NCBI GenBank assembly: GCA_040756995.1
Contig: JBFLYK010000009.1
Coordinates: 62,001 to 126,000, forward strand
Length of the DNA: 64,000 nt
Source of the DNA: BP-133 sp040756995
GTDB taxonomy: Bacteria > Actinomycetota > Acidimicrobiia > IMCC26256 > BP-133
Direction: 5' to 3'
The stretch's first letter is position 1; every line of letters begins with the position of its first letter. The notes below the pieces were generated by a model. That model saw only the letters and a list, made by a program, of their open reading frames with translations. It was not told the DNA's origin and did no database searches. Below are positions 7,890 through 16,262 of the stretch, piece after piece. Both the position numbers and the translations under genes were made by a program.

Positions 7890-9041
7890 TTAGGGCGTGA
7901 GCACGACCTTGAGGGCGTTGTCTTCCTTGCCATCAAACATGTCGTAGGCCGCGGCCGCCCGCTCCAGCGGCCAGCGGTGGGAGATGACGAAGGTGGGGTC
8001 GAACTCGCCGCGCTCGATGGCGGCGAGCAGGTCGTGCCAGTAGCGCTGGACGTGGACCTGGCCGCTGCCCGCCTGCAGACCCTTCTCCATCAGCGCGCCG
8101 ATCGGGAACTGGTTGGCATGGCCCATGAAGTCACCCACGATGCTCACCCAGCCGTACTTACGGCAGGACCGGATGCACTCGTTCAGGGCGTCGATGCTGT
8201 CGGTCTCGAGCTTGAGGGTTTTCTGGACCCGGTGGTGGAGGGATTTCACGTATCGAAAGCCCACCGCCTCGATGCACACGTCCGGGCCCCGCCCGTCGGT
8301 CAACTCCTTCGTCCGCTCGATGACGTCCTCCTCGTCGAAGTTCACGGCGACGGCGCCCCGGCTGGCGGCGACCTCCAGGCGGTAGCCGATGCGGTCGACG
8401 GCGACGACCTGCGACGCCCCCCGGAAGCGGGCCCACTCCTGGGCCATGAGGCCGATGGGGCCGCACCCCCACACCGCCACCGTCTGGCCCTTCTCCACCC
8501 GTCCGAGCTCGGTGGCGTGCCAGCCGGTGCAGACCACGTCGGAGAGCAAGAGCACCTTGTCGTCCGGCAGCGAGGCGGGGACCTTGAGGGTGTTGACGTC
8601 AGCGTAGGGCACGGCGATGTACTCCGCCTGACCCCCTGGGTAGCCGCCGGTGAGGTGGGAATAGCCGAAGATGCCGCCGGTGGCGGCGCCGTACATCTCC
8701 TCCACCAGGACGTTGCGGTTTGTCCTCTCACAGGCGCTGAACAGGCCCTGCCGGCAGTACCAGCACGTCCCATCGGCGATCACAGCGCTCACCACCACCC
8801 GGTCACCTACGTGAAGATGCTCGACGCCGGCGCCGACCTCGTCGACGATCCCCATGCATTCGTGACCGAGGATGTCGCCCTTGCGCATCGCCGGGATAGA
8901 GGCGTGGTACAGATGCATGTCCGAGCCGCAGATCGTCGTGCTCGTGATCTTGACGATCGCCTCATGTGGGGCCCCGATGGCCGGCCGAGGCACGTCCTCG
9001 ACGGCGACCTTGCCGACTCCCTTCCAGACGAGGGCTCGCAT
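7890..9041 (-). CDS. Zinc-dependent alcohol dehydrogenase (formaldehyde-dehydrogenase-like)
   Basis: A 383-residue MDR-family oxidoreductase. Catalytic zinc ligands are visible as Cys38 (ICGSDMHLYH) and His60-Glu61 (GHECMG), and the Rossmann motif as WGCGPIGLMA. The structural-zinc lobe reads D90-G-T-C93-W-Y-C96-x7-C104: the usual first Cys is Asp. The length and the IEAVGFRYVKSLHH and GDFMGHANQFPIG segments fit the glutathione-independent formaldehyde/alcohol dehydrogenase branch. The start at 9041 is preferred because the family begins MRALVW and GGCGAG precedes it; the frame extends 23 codons further. The gene follows an SDR gene on the same strand by about 80 bp. Physiological substrate unknown. 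Confidence 0.85.
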   Translation of the reverse strand: MRALVWKGVGKVAVEDVPRPAIGAPHEAIVKITSTTICGSDMHLYHASIPAMRKGDILGHECMGIVDEVGAGVEHLHVGDRVVVSAVIADGTCWYCRQGLFSACERTNRNVLVEEMYGAATGGIFGYSHLTGGYPGGQAEYIAVPYADVNTLKVPASLPDDKVLLLSDVVCTGWHATELGRVEKGQTVAVWGCGPIGLMAQEWARFRGASQVVAVDRIGYRLEVAASRGAVAVNFDEEDVIERTKELTDGRGPDVCIEAVGFRYVKSLHHRVQKTLKLETDSIDALNECIRSCRKYGWVSIVGDFMGHANQFPIGALMEKGLQAGSGQVHVQRYWHDLLAAIERGEFDPTFVISHRWPLERAAAAYDMFDGKEDNALKVVLTP

Positions 9042-9119
9042 CGTCTCGCCTTTTTGCGGCCGCGGCTGAGCGGGTTCTCGCCGTCTGGCGTGACTGGTCG
9101 GCAGCTCCATGACAGGCTC

Positions 9120-9983
9120 CTATCCCGTTGAGGACGGGGCGGTTGGCGGCGGCCGGGTTCGCCGGCCCAGGCCCAGGACGGTCCGGCCCAGGACGTCTTT
9201 GACCGACGCCGGTAACAGCTGATTGGCCAAGGCGACGGGACCGGCGTCGAGCCCCACCCGGTAGTGGTTCTTGGGGTGGCCGGAGGTCAGGGCCTCGCCG
9301 ATGACTTCGGCGACCTTCGCTGGGTCGGTCATGCGGCCCCGGAGGGTGCGCAGGATCCGAAGCGACCGGTCGTATGCCGCCTCGTAGGCAGAACCGGGGC
9401 GGCGCCGCTCGAGCTCGCGCTCGGCCTTGTTCCAGATGTTGGTGTCGATACCGCCGGGTTCAATGAGGACCACATCGATACCGGAGGCGGCGACTTCGCT
9501 GCGAAGCGCGGCGCTGACCGCCGCCAGGGCGTGCTTGGCGGCGCCGTACCAGCCGAGCATCGGCGGCGTCACGTGAGCGAATACGGATGAGACGTTCACG
9601 ATGCGGCCTTCCCGGCACTGGCGCATGCCAGGCAGGACGAGCCGGGCAAGGCGCATCGGCGTGACCACCATGGCCTCCAGCTGGGCAAGCGCCTCGTCCG
9701 CGTCGACGTCCTCGATCGCGCCGACGTTCATGTAGCCGGCGTTGTTGATCAGCCCGTAGAGGTCGACACCGGCGAGGGCCTCGCTCCACGCCGCCTCGTC
9801 GGTCAGGTCAATGACGAGCGCCTCGACTTCGACTCCCGCTTCGGCAGCCGCCTTGACCAACTCCTCGGCCTTGGCCGGCGAGCGGACCGACCCGATCGAG
9901 CGGAAGCCGAGGCGGGCCAGGTGGAGGGTGGTGGCGAGGCCAATGCCGGAGTTCGCTCCCGTGGTCAGCGTCGTGCGGGTCAT
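9120..9983 (-). CDS. Short-chain dehydrogenase/reductase
   Basis: A 287-residue classical SDR: nucleotide-binding TTGANSGIG (about residues 7-15), NNAG (about 83-86), active-site Ser in NVSSVF and the Y-x3-K pair in WYGAAKHA. The C-terminal about 70 residues, with an Arg-rich stretch and a Pro-rich tail, are typical of SDRs acting on lipidic or retinol-like substrates. Its start overlaps the stop of the upstream flavoprotein gene (ATGA, 9980-9983), so the two are co-translated. The substrate is unknown; the pairing suggests sequential redox on one compound. Confidence 0.85.
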   Translation of the reverse strand: MTRTTLTTGANSGIGLATTLHLARLGFRSIGSVRSPAKAEELVKAAAEAGVEVEALVIDLTDEAAWSEALAGVDLYGLINNAGYMNVGAIEDVDADEALAQLEAMVVTPMRLARLVLPGMRQCREGRIVNVSSVFAHVTPPMLGWYGAAKHALAAVSAALRSEVAASGIDVVLIEPGGIDTNIWNKAERELERRRPGSAYEAAYDRSLRILRTLRGRMTDPAKVAEVIGEALTSGHPKNHYRVGLDAGPVALANQLLPASVKDVLGRTVLGLGRRTRPPPTAPSSTG

Positions 9984-11323
9984 CGGCGCCGTTGGTGGCC
10001 CAGCGCCACCCGGGCGGCGTGCTGGCCGGAGATGACGGCCCCCTCCATCGACACGCCGAAGCGCTGACGGGTGTAGTCGCCGGCGAGGACGAGGCCGGGG
10101 ACAGGCGTCCGCTGCGAAGGTCGGTGGCGGAGGTGGCCGGGCTCAAGGCTGGGGAAGTCCTGGGGATGGCTGACCACCCGGAAGCCGGTCACATGGCCGT
10201 CCAACGGCAGCCCGAGACGCTCGCCATCGGCCACCGCCGTCTTGGCCACCTCAGCGGGCTCCATCTCCAAGAAGGGTTCGGGTGGCGAGAGGATGACCGA
10301 CAGCCGCCCCTGTCCCGGGAACGTCGTCCGGGACTGCTCGGAAAAGCAGGCGGTGGCCGTGCCCGGCCCGAAGACCGTGCGGTCGGCGTCCATGGCGGGA
10401 CGGTCGAGGTCCAACTGGATCGTGACCGACGGAGTCGTCGGCATGGCCAGGACCGCAGCGAACCAAGGATGCTCGCCCACCGCCTCCCGCAGCAGGGGCT
10501 GGGCCCGGCCCAGCGAAGTCGCCACCACCACGTGCTCCGCCCGGATCTCGGCGCCGTCGGCCACCACGCCAGTGACCCGGCCGTCATGCACGGCCAGGCG
10601 CTCGACCTCGACGCCGGTGCGCACCTCGCCCCCGGACTTGCCGATCGCCTGGACCAGCGGCTGGCACATCACCTCGGTCATGCCGCCCCGGAAGACTCCC
10701 AGGCGCATCCACGGCAGCCGGGGCAGCCCCGGGACGATGAGGTTGAACAGGTTGGCGGCCGAGAACCGCTCCGGGGGAAGAAAGTAGATGCCGGCGGTGA
10801 GGGGCGTGAGCAGGTGGCGGATGGCCCGCTCGGTCACCCGGTGGCGCTGGGCGTAGTCGAGCACGCTCCAGCGGTCGAGTTCGAACGGACGGCGGAGGAA
10901 GTCCCGCACGCCGGCCAGGATAAAGGGCACCAATGACGCCTCGTCACGGAACGACAGCAGCCGCGGACTGGCCAGAAAGCCGCTCAGCACTCGCAGTGGG
11001 CGATAGACGGGGGCGACTCCGAGGATCCCTCTCGCTCCCCCGTCGGGGAGGCGCACCTCGAACTCGTCCTCCCAGCAGACCATGTCGTTGACGTCCACCC
11101 CGGCCCGCTCCAGCAGCCGGGTCAGCGCAGAGAAGAAGCCGAGATAGCGGTGCAGTCCCGATTCCACGGCCATCCCGTCGTCGTTCCAAGAGGCAGTGCG
11201 CCCGCCGACCACCGGGCGGCGCTCGAGCACGAGCACGTCCCGGCCAGCCTCGGTCAGGTCCAGTCCACAGGCGAGACCGCCCAGGCCCGCTCCTACCACG
11301 ACGACGTCGGCGGCGGGAGCCAT
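9980..11323 (-). CDS. FAD-dependent amine oxidase / phytoene-desaturase-like protein
   Basis: A 447-residue flavoprotein with an N-terminal dinucleotide-binding motif VVVGAGLGGLACGLDL (about residues 8-23), the flanking LERRPVVGGRT and a C-terminal FAD-closing motif (LVLAGDYTRQRFGVSMEGAVISG, about 412-434). The arrangement is that of CrtI/HpnE-type desaturases and hydroxysqualene dehydroxylases rather than monoamine oxidases. No terpenoid synthase gene is adjacent, so the substrate is unknown. It is the first gene of a minus-strand pair with the SDR and is divergent from an SRPBCC-type gene across a 106-bp gap. No transmembrane segment is evident. Confidence 0.75.
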   Translation of the reverse strand: MAPAADVVVVGAGLGGLACGLDLTEAGRDVLVLERRPVVGGRTASWNDDGMAVESGLHRYLGFFSALTRLLERAGVDVNDMVCWEDEFEVRLPDGGARGILGVAPVYRPLRVLSGFLASPRLLSFRDEASLVPFILAGVRDFLRRPFELDRWSVLDYAQRHRVTERAIRHLLTPLTAGIYFLPPERFSAANLFNLIVPGLPRLPWMRLGVFRGGMTEVMCQPLVQAIGKSGGEVRTGVEVERLAVHDGRVTGVVADGAEIRAEHVVVATSLGRAQPLLREAVGEHPWFAAVLAMPTTPSVTIQLDLDRPAMDADRTVFGPGTATACFSEQSRTTFPGQGRLSVILSPPEPFLEMEPAEVAKTAVADGERLGLPLDGHVTGFRVVSHPQDFPSLEPGHLRHRPSQRTPVPGLVLAGDYTRQRFGVSMEGAVISGQHAARVALGHQRRR

Positions 11324-11429
11324 GCGTCATCTCCTACCCCGGCCGGCAGCGCCGGCAACGGGCGGGTGCATAGCGTTCGGATGAGACGGGCAGGAAAGCA
11401 ACTGATAGCTCGGGACACCGGAGGCTCCA

Positions 11430-11891
11430 GTGGCTCGCAACGACGCGATGGTCGACGCGCCAGCCGAGGTCGTCTTCTCGCTGCTCCGCGATCCCCGCTC
11501 CTATGAGCACTGGGTGGTGGGGAACAAGCGGGTGCGCCGCTTCGATCCCGCCTGGCCCGAACCCCGCTCCGAGTTCCACCACACCGTGGGATTCGGCCCG
11601 CTGGCGGTACGGGACAAGACCTGCGTGGCCGAGGTCGACCCGCCCACATGCCTCGTGCTCCACGCCCGCGCCATGCCCGCCGGAGTCGCCGAGGTCCGTC
11701 TCGACTTGACACCCCAGGGAGCCGGGACCCGGGTGACGATCACCGAGCAGCCGATCAGCGGGCCGGCCGCCCGGTTCTCCAACCCAGTTCTCGACCTGCT
11801 CGTCGGCGCCCGCAACGCCGAGTCGTTGCGCCGACTGCGGCGTCTGGCCGAGGAGCGGCAGGCATCGCCGGGCGCATCGGCCCGGTCATGA
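11430..11891 (+). CDS. SRPBCC (START-like) family protein
   Basis: A 153-residue protein that begins with the SRPBCC signature of a short strand, a VDAPAEVVFSLLRDP helix and a YxHWVVGxKRVR segment (residues 8-35), and ends with the long amphipathic C-terminal helix that caps the ligand cavity. Such folds bind hydrophobic ligands and some act as polyketide cyclases. The GTG start at 11430 is preceded by CGGAGG about 7 bp upstream. Its stop overlaps the next gene (ATGA). The ligand is unknown; the neighbouring desaturase-like enzyme hints at an isoprenoid. Confidence 0.7.
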   Translation: MARNDAMVDAPAEVVFSLLRDPRSYEHWVVGNKRVRRFDPAWPEPRSEFHHTVGFGPLAVRDKTCVAEVDPPTCLVLHARAMPAGVAEVRLDLTPQGAGTRVTITEQPISGPAARFSNPVLDLLVGARNAESLRRLRRLAEERQASPGASARS

Positions 11892-12403
11892 ACGCCCCAC
11901 CCTTGCTGCCCGCCATCACCAGGGGCGTGACTGCCGGAGTGGTAGGGACGCTCGCCCTCGAATCCGTGACCTACGTCGACATGGTCCTCACCGGCCGGCC
12001 GGAAAGTAACCTCCCAGCCGAGGCCGCCGGACGGCTGGCCGGATCATTCCGAGTCGACCTGGGGAAATCGGCGGCCAATCGCCGGCGGGCCCTCGGGGCC
12101 CTCCTCGGCTTCGCCAACGGCGTCGCCGTGGGCGTCGGCTACGCCCTCGTCGCCGGACCGGGTGGCGGCCATCCCACTTTGCGCCGCGGACTCGGCCTCG
12201 GCCTGGCCGCCATGGCCGCCAGCGCCGGCCCGGCCGCTGTCTCCGGTCTCACCGATCCCCGCCGCTGGGGCTGGCGGGGCTGGCTCGAAGACCTCGTCCC
12301 TCACCTGGCCTACGGGCTGGCGGCCACCCGGGCCTACGCCGCACTCCACTGTGACCAAGGACGAACGTCACTCAGAATCGGGCGGGGTGACTGCGGACGG
12401 TGA
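11888..12403 (+). CDS. Hypothetical membrane protein
   Basis: A 171-residue protein starting at an ATG that overlaps the previous stop. It has a weak hydrophobic N-terminal segment (about residues 9-35), a GALLGFANGVAVGVGYALVAG segment (about 73-95), an Ala/Gly-rich segment (about 105-125) and an amphipathic tail. A LPAEAAGRLAG motif lies at about 40-50. No family was recognised with confidence; it resembles small actinobacterial membrane proteins found beside SRPBCC genes. The C-terminal about 15 residues look less conserved and may be neutral extension. Confidence 0.55.
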   Translation: MNAPPLLPAITRGVTAGVVGTLALESVTYVDMVLTGRPESNLPAEAAGRLAGSFRVDLGKSAANRRRALGALLGFANGVAVGVGYALVAGPGGGHPTLRRGLGLGLAAMAASAGPAAVSGLTDPRRWGWRGWLEDLVPHLAYGLAATRAYAALHCDQGRTSLRIGRGDCGR

Positions 12404-12547
12404 GGGGTTGGGCGGGTCTGGTGCTGCAGGCGTGAAGACGGAGTGATCATGGCCGTCCCTTGCCGGAGGAACGGGGCACCTTCCCTGTCGTCTGCCAGCG
12501 GCGTATGCCCCGCTGATTCCGGGGGATGAACTTCGTGAAGGAGGAAC

Positions 12548-13081
12548 ATGGGACACGCGGGTATCGAAGCGATGGAGCGCCTGGAAGCCGAGGGCTCGCT
12601 TACAGCGGCTGTCCGAGCATTCGACCGGGTTGCTACCGCCGCCCTCGGATCGGGTCGCAGGAGACGCCTCTTCGAGGGTCGCTGGCTGGGACACACCTTC
12701 CACGCCCTTCTCACCGACTTCGTCGAAGGCCCGTGGATGGCAGCCACCTTTCTGGACCTCTTCGGGCCGCCCGGGTCGAGCGGTTCGGCCCGCCGCCTGC
12801 TCGGCTTCGGTCTCGCCGTTGTCCCGCTGGCGCACCTGTCAGGGTTGGCTGACTGGCAGCAGGCGGAAGACGATGGCGGTCGCCGCGTCGGGGTCGTCCA
12901 TGCGCTCATGGTCTCCGCGGCGACGGCTCTCTACACCGGTTCGTACGTGGCTCACCGGCGCCGACACGAGGCGAGGGCCAAGACGCTGGCCGTCGCGGCA
13001 GGCGTCACGGCGCTCATCGACGGCTACTTGGGAGGACACCTTTCCCACGTACGGGGCGTTGCGGTCGGCGAGCAGGCGTGA
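12548..13081 (+). CDS. DUF2231-like membrane protein
   Basis: A 177-residue protein with an LGHTFHALLTDFVEGPWMAATFLDLF segment (about residues 46-71) that matches the LGHPLHPxLxDxPIGxW signature of the DUF2231 membrane domain, followed by further hydrophobic segments (about 84-100, 118-137, 146-163). In related proteins this domain is fused to a Rieske cluster domain; none is present here. GGAGG lies 5 bp before the ATG. The gene overlaps the next one by 4 bp (GTGA). Electron-transfer or redox association is only a family-level inference. Confidence 0.6.
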   Translation: MGHAGIEAMERLEAEGSLTAAVRAFDRVATAALGSGRRRRLFEGRWLGHTFHALLTDFVEGPWMAATFLDLFGPPGSSGSARRLLGFGLAVVPLAHLSGLADWQQAEDDGGRRVGVVHALMVSAATALYTGSYVAHRRRHEARAKTLAVAAGVTALIDGYLGGHLSHVRGVAVGEQA

Positions 13082-13731
13082 CCGGGTGCGGCCGCCTTGC
13101 TGAGCGGCGGTCTCCGTCGGCGAAACGTCCCTTCCGCCTGGCACTGCCTGGCGTCCTCACCGCTATGCATCAGGCCTTCGAGCTGGCGGCCGGAAGTGGT
13201 GTCATAGGACAACGTCACATCGGCCTCACTCCCGCGGCGGCGGTCGCCGCCAGCACCGACGTCGCCTGGGTCGCAGCCGCGGTCGCCGATGACCGCCGGT
13301 GGGGCCGCATGTTGGCCGTCGGGGCGGGCGCCGCCCTGGCCGCCCCCGTCCTGCACTACACCTTGTTTCCGTGGCGCGTGCGTAGGGGCTTGCCGGTGCT
13401 GGTCGAGGCAGAAGGGCTGCGTGGCCAGCCGCTCGTCGCCTACGTCGTGCTGCTCTACATCTGGGGCGTGAGCGGCGCGATCGCCTCGGCCGCAATCCCG
13501 AGCGGGCAACGCCGTTGGATCCTGCTCGGTCTCGCCGGTGCCGTGGCGTTCCGCCAGCTCGCCGCCGCCCATGTCGCGTGGATACGGGAGGAGTCCGATA
13601 GGAATCCCCGGTGGTGGAACCGCGCCGGAACCCGTCTGAGCCGAGACGTCTGCTTTCGGTTCATGCTGTCGCCTGGCCTGCTTACCTCATCGCAGCCGAC
13701 AAGCTTCTCTCGGGCCAGCGCTCCGTCATGA
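13078..13731 (+). CDS. Hypothetical membrane protein
   Basis: From the overlapping GTG at 13078 this gives 217 residues; an ATG at 13165 is an alternative start nearer the first hydrophobic stretch. Predicted membrane segments lie at about residues 55-72, 79-97, 118-140 and 145-163. The C-terminal 40 residues are polar and less coding-like, so the original end may have been altered. No family recognised. It is coupled to the DUF2231-like gene and is the last substantial gene before the right direct repeat. Confidence 0.5.
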   Translation: MTGCGRLAERRSPSAKRPFRLALPGVLTAMHQAFELAAGSGVIGQRHIGLTPAAAVAASTDVAWVAAAVADDRRWGRMLAVGAGAALAAPVLHYTLFPWRVRRGLPVLVEAEGLRGQPLVAYVVLLYIWGVSGAIASAAIPSGQRRWILLGLAGAVAFRQLAAAHVAWIREESDRNPRWWNRAGTRLSRDVCFRFMLSPGLLTSSQPTSFSRASAPS

Positions 13732-13989
13732 GGCCGCGGACCATATACACGAACCGGTCATCCCAGGGGACGACGAAGATGCGACCCGCCTCACTCCGAT
13801 AGCCCGTCTCCCGTGCATCGGTCGGCAGAGGTACATCCGCCTCAGACCTCGAACGGCAAAGAGGGCTCTCGCCGGGTGCCACCCGGGTCGCGCACGGCCC
13901 GTGTTTGGACTAACCGGGGGCCGCCTCGGGCGCCCACGGTGAATAATCGGCCCGATGGGCGTGGAGTCCCCGGGCACGCCGGAGGAGCG

Positions 13990-14145
13990 ATGGCCTGCGC
14001 GCTGGAACCTGCGCGCCTTCACCGGCTCCAGGCGGAGGAGGCGTACCGCCTTCTCGCCCTCTGGCCGGACACCGAGGACCGCACCCGGGCCGCCGTAGCA
14101 GCCGAACTTGGGCGGGCGGCGAGTCTCTGCTCGGGACCGGTCTGA
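13990..14145 (+). CDS. Small hypothetical protein
   Basis: A 51-residue frame preceded by a good ribosome binding site (GGAGGAG ending 3 bp before the ATG). The translation is a single amphipathic, Ala/Leu/Glu/Arg-rich helix with two Cys residues. It matches no family I recognise. It lies in a roughly 1-kb stretch otherwise without genes, next to the right island boundary, so it may be a small element-borne protein or chance. Confidence 0.3.
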   Translation: MACALEPARLHRLQAEEAYRLLALWPDTEDRTRAAVAAELGRAASLCSGPV

Positions 14146-14322
14146 CGAACGTGAGTTCGACAAACAGTACGATACGTACAGGACTCGTCGGCCAGGTCAG
14201 GCAGCAGCCAGGCAGCAAGAAGCAGCAGCTCGTTGGTTTTCAACGTCTTCCGTTGACCTGCGTTTGCGCTGCTCAGAGCCACTTTTGAGCGTTACCGGAA
14301 GGTAACAAAAGGCCGTTTCCTG

Positions 14323-14356
14323 TATCCGGCGTGCAGGCCGGCTCACCACCTTTATG
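14323..14356 (+). repeat. Direct repeat copy 2 (candidate island boundary)
   Basis: This 34-bp copy matches 1218-1252 in the same orientation, with one A/G substitution and one missing T. It lies about 80 bp from the truncated end of an integrase remnant on the minus strand, which supports a recombination-site reading. It is 13.1 kb from copy 1. Confidence 0.6.
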
Positions 14357-14437
14357 GCGCTTGACCAGCGCCGTTACGGTTCCGGCGTCTCCGCAGGCCG
14401 CGTACAGGCCGCGGGAGCGCGACCTAGCACCTAATCG

Positions 14438-14702
14438 AATTGCCGCGACGTACCGGTACACGATCTCGACGGTCGCCGGCGCGCCCGCCCGGCGGAGCGG
14501 TCCTTGATCCACGCCTGGATCTCGGCAGCTGAGTCGCCCGCCACTCCCACGCCTGTTCGCCGAACGTCCGGTGATCCTCTGCCGAGTCGAAGAAGCGGCC
14601 TCGAACCATGTCCGGCTCGACGCCTTGCGGGCGAATGTCCTCGATCGTTCCCGGCCGTGCGCTCGCTACGGGGCCCGCCACTCGAACGCGCTCGTCGCTC
14701 AT
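14438..14702 (-). pseudogene. Tyrosine recombinase (integrase) remnant
   Basis: Fragments of an actinobacterial phage-type integrase are visible in three frames on the minus strand. Frame 1 (from 14702) reads EPDMVRGRFFDSAEDHRTFGEQAWEWRAT, resembling the end of the arm-binding domain and start of the SAM-like core-binding domain. Frame 2 gives SAAEIQAWIKDRSAG. Frame 3 gives APATVEIVYRYVAAI. Intact members have these blocks in the same order within one frame. Here they are shifted, about 30 residues between the first two are missing, and the whole catalytic domain (R...HxxR...Y) is gone. The gene is dead. Its position next to the right repeat marks past integration. Confidence 0.6.
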
Positions 14703-14794
14703 CAGGCTCACCTCCTCGGTTAACGGGCCGCCGGCCAGACCCGGCCTGAAGACGACGACGGCGGCGGGCGTTTCTCCCCATCACGGTCCCTCGC

Positions 14795-16246
14795 TTACCG
14801 GAGGTTTTCGCCGCGCCGCGTCCGGTAGTCGGACAGATCGAAGCGCTGCAGGCGGCGCCACATCCCGAACATCGTGCCGGGCCACAGCGCCTTGTTGCAG
14901 CCGTTCTCGTCCAGGTAGAAGTTGACGCAGCCTCCGGCGTTGTGGACGGAGTGAGCCATGAGGTGGTCGGCCTTGGCCTTGAAGCGGGCTTCGGCTTCGG
15001 GGAGGGCGTCGATACTGGTAACGCCCTCGCGGCGCATGGCGAGGATCATCTCCCGCAGGTAGTTGGCCTGGGCTTCGGCGCCGATGAAGCCCGACACCGT
15101 TCCGGCGTTGGGGCCGGCGATGACGCTCAGGTTGGGGAAGCCCGACGGGTGGGTGCCGAGGTACGCCCGGGGGCTGCCCTTCCAGGTTTCGGCCAGGGTG
15201 AGGCCGTCGCGGCCGCGGACGAGGTGGGCGACGGGACCGACGCCGAAGTCGAAGCCGGTGCTGAGCACGATGGTGTCGACCTCGTGCCGGCTGCCGTCGA
15301 CGGCGACCAGCGTGCGGCCCTCCACCTTCGTCACGGCCGAGGGTACGAAGGTGACGTTGGGCTGCACGAGCGTCGAGTACCAGTCGGCCGACAGGAGGTA
15401 GCGCTTGCAGCCGAACTCGTAGTCGGGGGTGAGCTTCGCCCGGAGCTCTGGGTCGGCCACGGACTTCTCCAGGTTGCGGCGGGCCACCGCCCCCAGCAGC
15501 CTGGCGAGGCGGACCCGGAAGATCGCCTGCAAAACGATCTCGCTTACGGCCCACAGACTCCGCTGCAGGAGGATGCTGAGGGCCGGAAACCGCGTCGACC
15601 AGCGCCGCCACCGTTCCGAGTGCACGATGTCAATCTTGGGGATAACCCAGCCCGGCGTCCGTTGGAACACGGTGAGATGCGCGGCCCGCTGCTGCAACTG
15701 CGGAACGATCTGGATCGCCGATGCGCCGGTGCCGATGACGGCAACCCGCTCGCCCGAGCCGTCGTACCCTTCAGGCCAGCGCGACGAGTGGAACGTGGGG
15801 CCCGGGAACTCCGCGAGGCCCGGGATGTTCGGCACGGTGGCGGCATGGAGGAACCCGACGGCCAGGATCAAATGCCGGGCTACGAGCCGTCCGCCGCTGG
15901 TGTCGACCTCCCAGTACTGCTCGGCGTCGTCCCATGCCGCGCCGACGAGCTCCGTGCCGAACCGGACGTGGCGCTGGACGTCGTGCTCGGCCGCCACCTC
16001 GAGCAGGTACTGCTTGATCTCGGCTTGCGGGGCGAAGAAGCGGCTCCACCGGTAGGGCTTGAACGTGAAGCAGTACAGCGCCGACGGCACGTCGCAGGCG
16101 CAGCCGGGATAAGTGTTGTGGTGCCAGGTGCCGCCGAGGCCGTCGCTCTTCTCGATGAGCACGTAGTCGTCGACCCCGGCTAGGCGCAGCGCCCGGGCGG
16201 CGGCGATGCCGGAGAGGCCACCGCCGACGATGACGGCCTCGAGCAC
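14795..16246 (-). CDS. Baeyer-Villiger-type flavin monooxygenase
   Basis: A 483-residue class B flavoprotein monooxygenase. An FAD motif GGGLSG lies at about residues 8-13, the BVMO fingerprint F-x-G-x3-H-x3-W-P at about 147-158 (FPGPTFHSSRWP), and the NADPH motif in VAVIGTGASAIQ at about 168-179. These enzymes insert oxygen next to a ketone or oxygenate N/S. The GTG at 16246 is chosen as start because the frame further upstream overlaps the preceding amidohydrolase gene; that leaves a 16-bp gap and a normal N-terminus. It is the second gene of a minus-strand pair whose promoter region carries operator site 17545-17564. Ring or side-chain oxygenation in the catabolic pathway is inferred. Confidence 0.85.
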   Translation of the reverse strand: MLEAVIVGGGLSGIAAARALRLAGVDDYVLIEKSDGLGGTWHHNTYPGCACDVPSALYCFTFKPYRWSRFFAPQAEIKQYLLEVAAEHDVQRHVRFGTELVGAAWDDAEQYWEVDTSGGRLVARHLILAVGFLHAATVPNIPGLAEFPGPTFHSSRWPEGYDGSGERVAVIGTGASAIQIVPQLQQRAAHLTVFQRTPGWVIPKIDIVHSERWRRWSTRFPALSILLQRSLWAVSEIVLQAIFRVRLARLLGAVARRNLEKSVADPELRAKLTPDYEFGCKRYLLSADWYSTLVQPNVTFVPSAVTKVEGRTLVAVDGSRHEVDTIVLSTGFDFGVGPVAHLVRGRDGLTLAETWKGSPRAYLGTHPSGFPNLSVIAGPNAGTVSGFIGAEAQANYLREMILAMRREGVTSIDALPEAEARFKAKADHLMAHSVHNAGGCVNFYLDENGCNKALWPGTMFGMWRRLQRFDLSDYRTRRGENLR

Positions 16247-16262
16247 CAGCGGCGTTGCGCCG

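Larger units (their letters stand above)
14146..14794. other. Gap holding right direct repeat and integrase remnant
   Basis: No intact gene. It contains two AGGCAGCA motifs (14199-14206, 14210-14217), the right direct repeat (14323-14356) and a broken tyrosine-recombinase remnant (14438-14702). The upstream gap 13732-13989 shows nothing identifiable. Confidence 0.55.

Noticed and set aside
7617..9131. 504-codon plus-strand frame over the alcohol dehydrogenase
   Set aside because: Complementary to a gene with intact zinc and Rossmann motifs; no domain of its own.
14455..14472. CGTACCGGTACACG as another operator site
   Set aside because: The half-sites are fused with no spacer, and it lies inside the integrase remnant with no promoter nearby.
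14942..16183. 413-codon plus-strand frame over the BVMO gene
   Set aside because: Antisense shadow of a protein with the full BVMO fingerprint.
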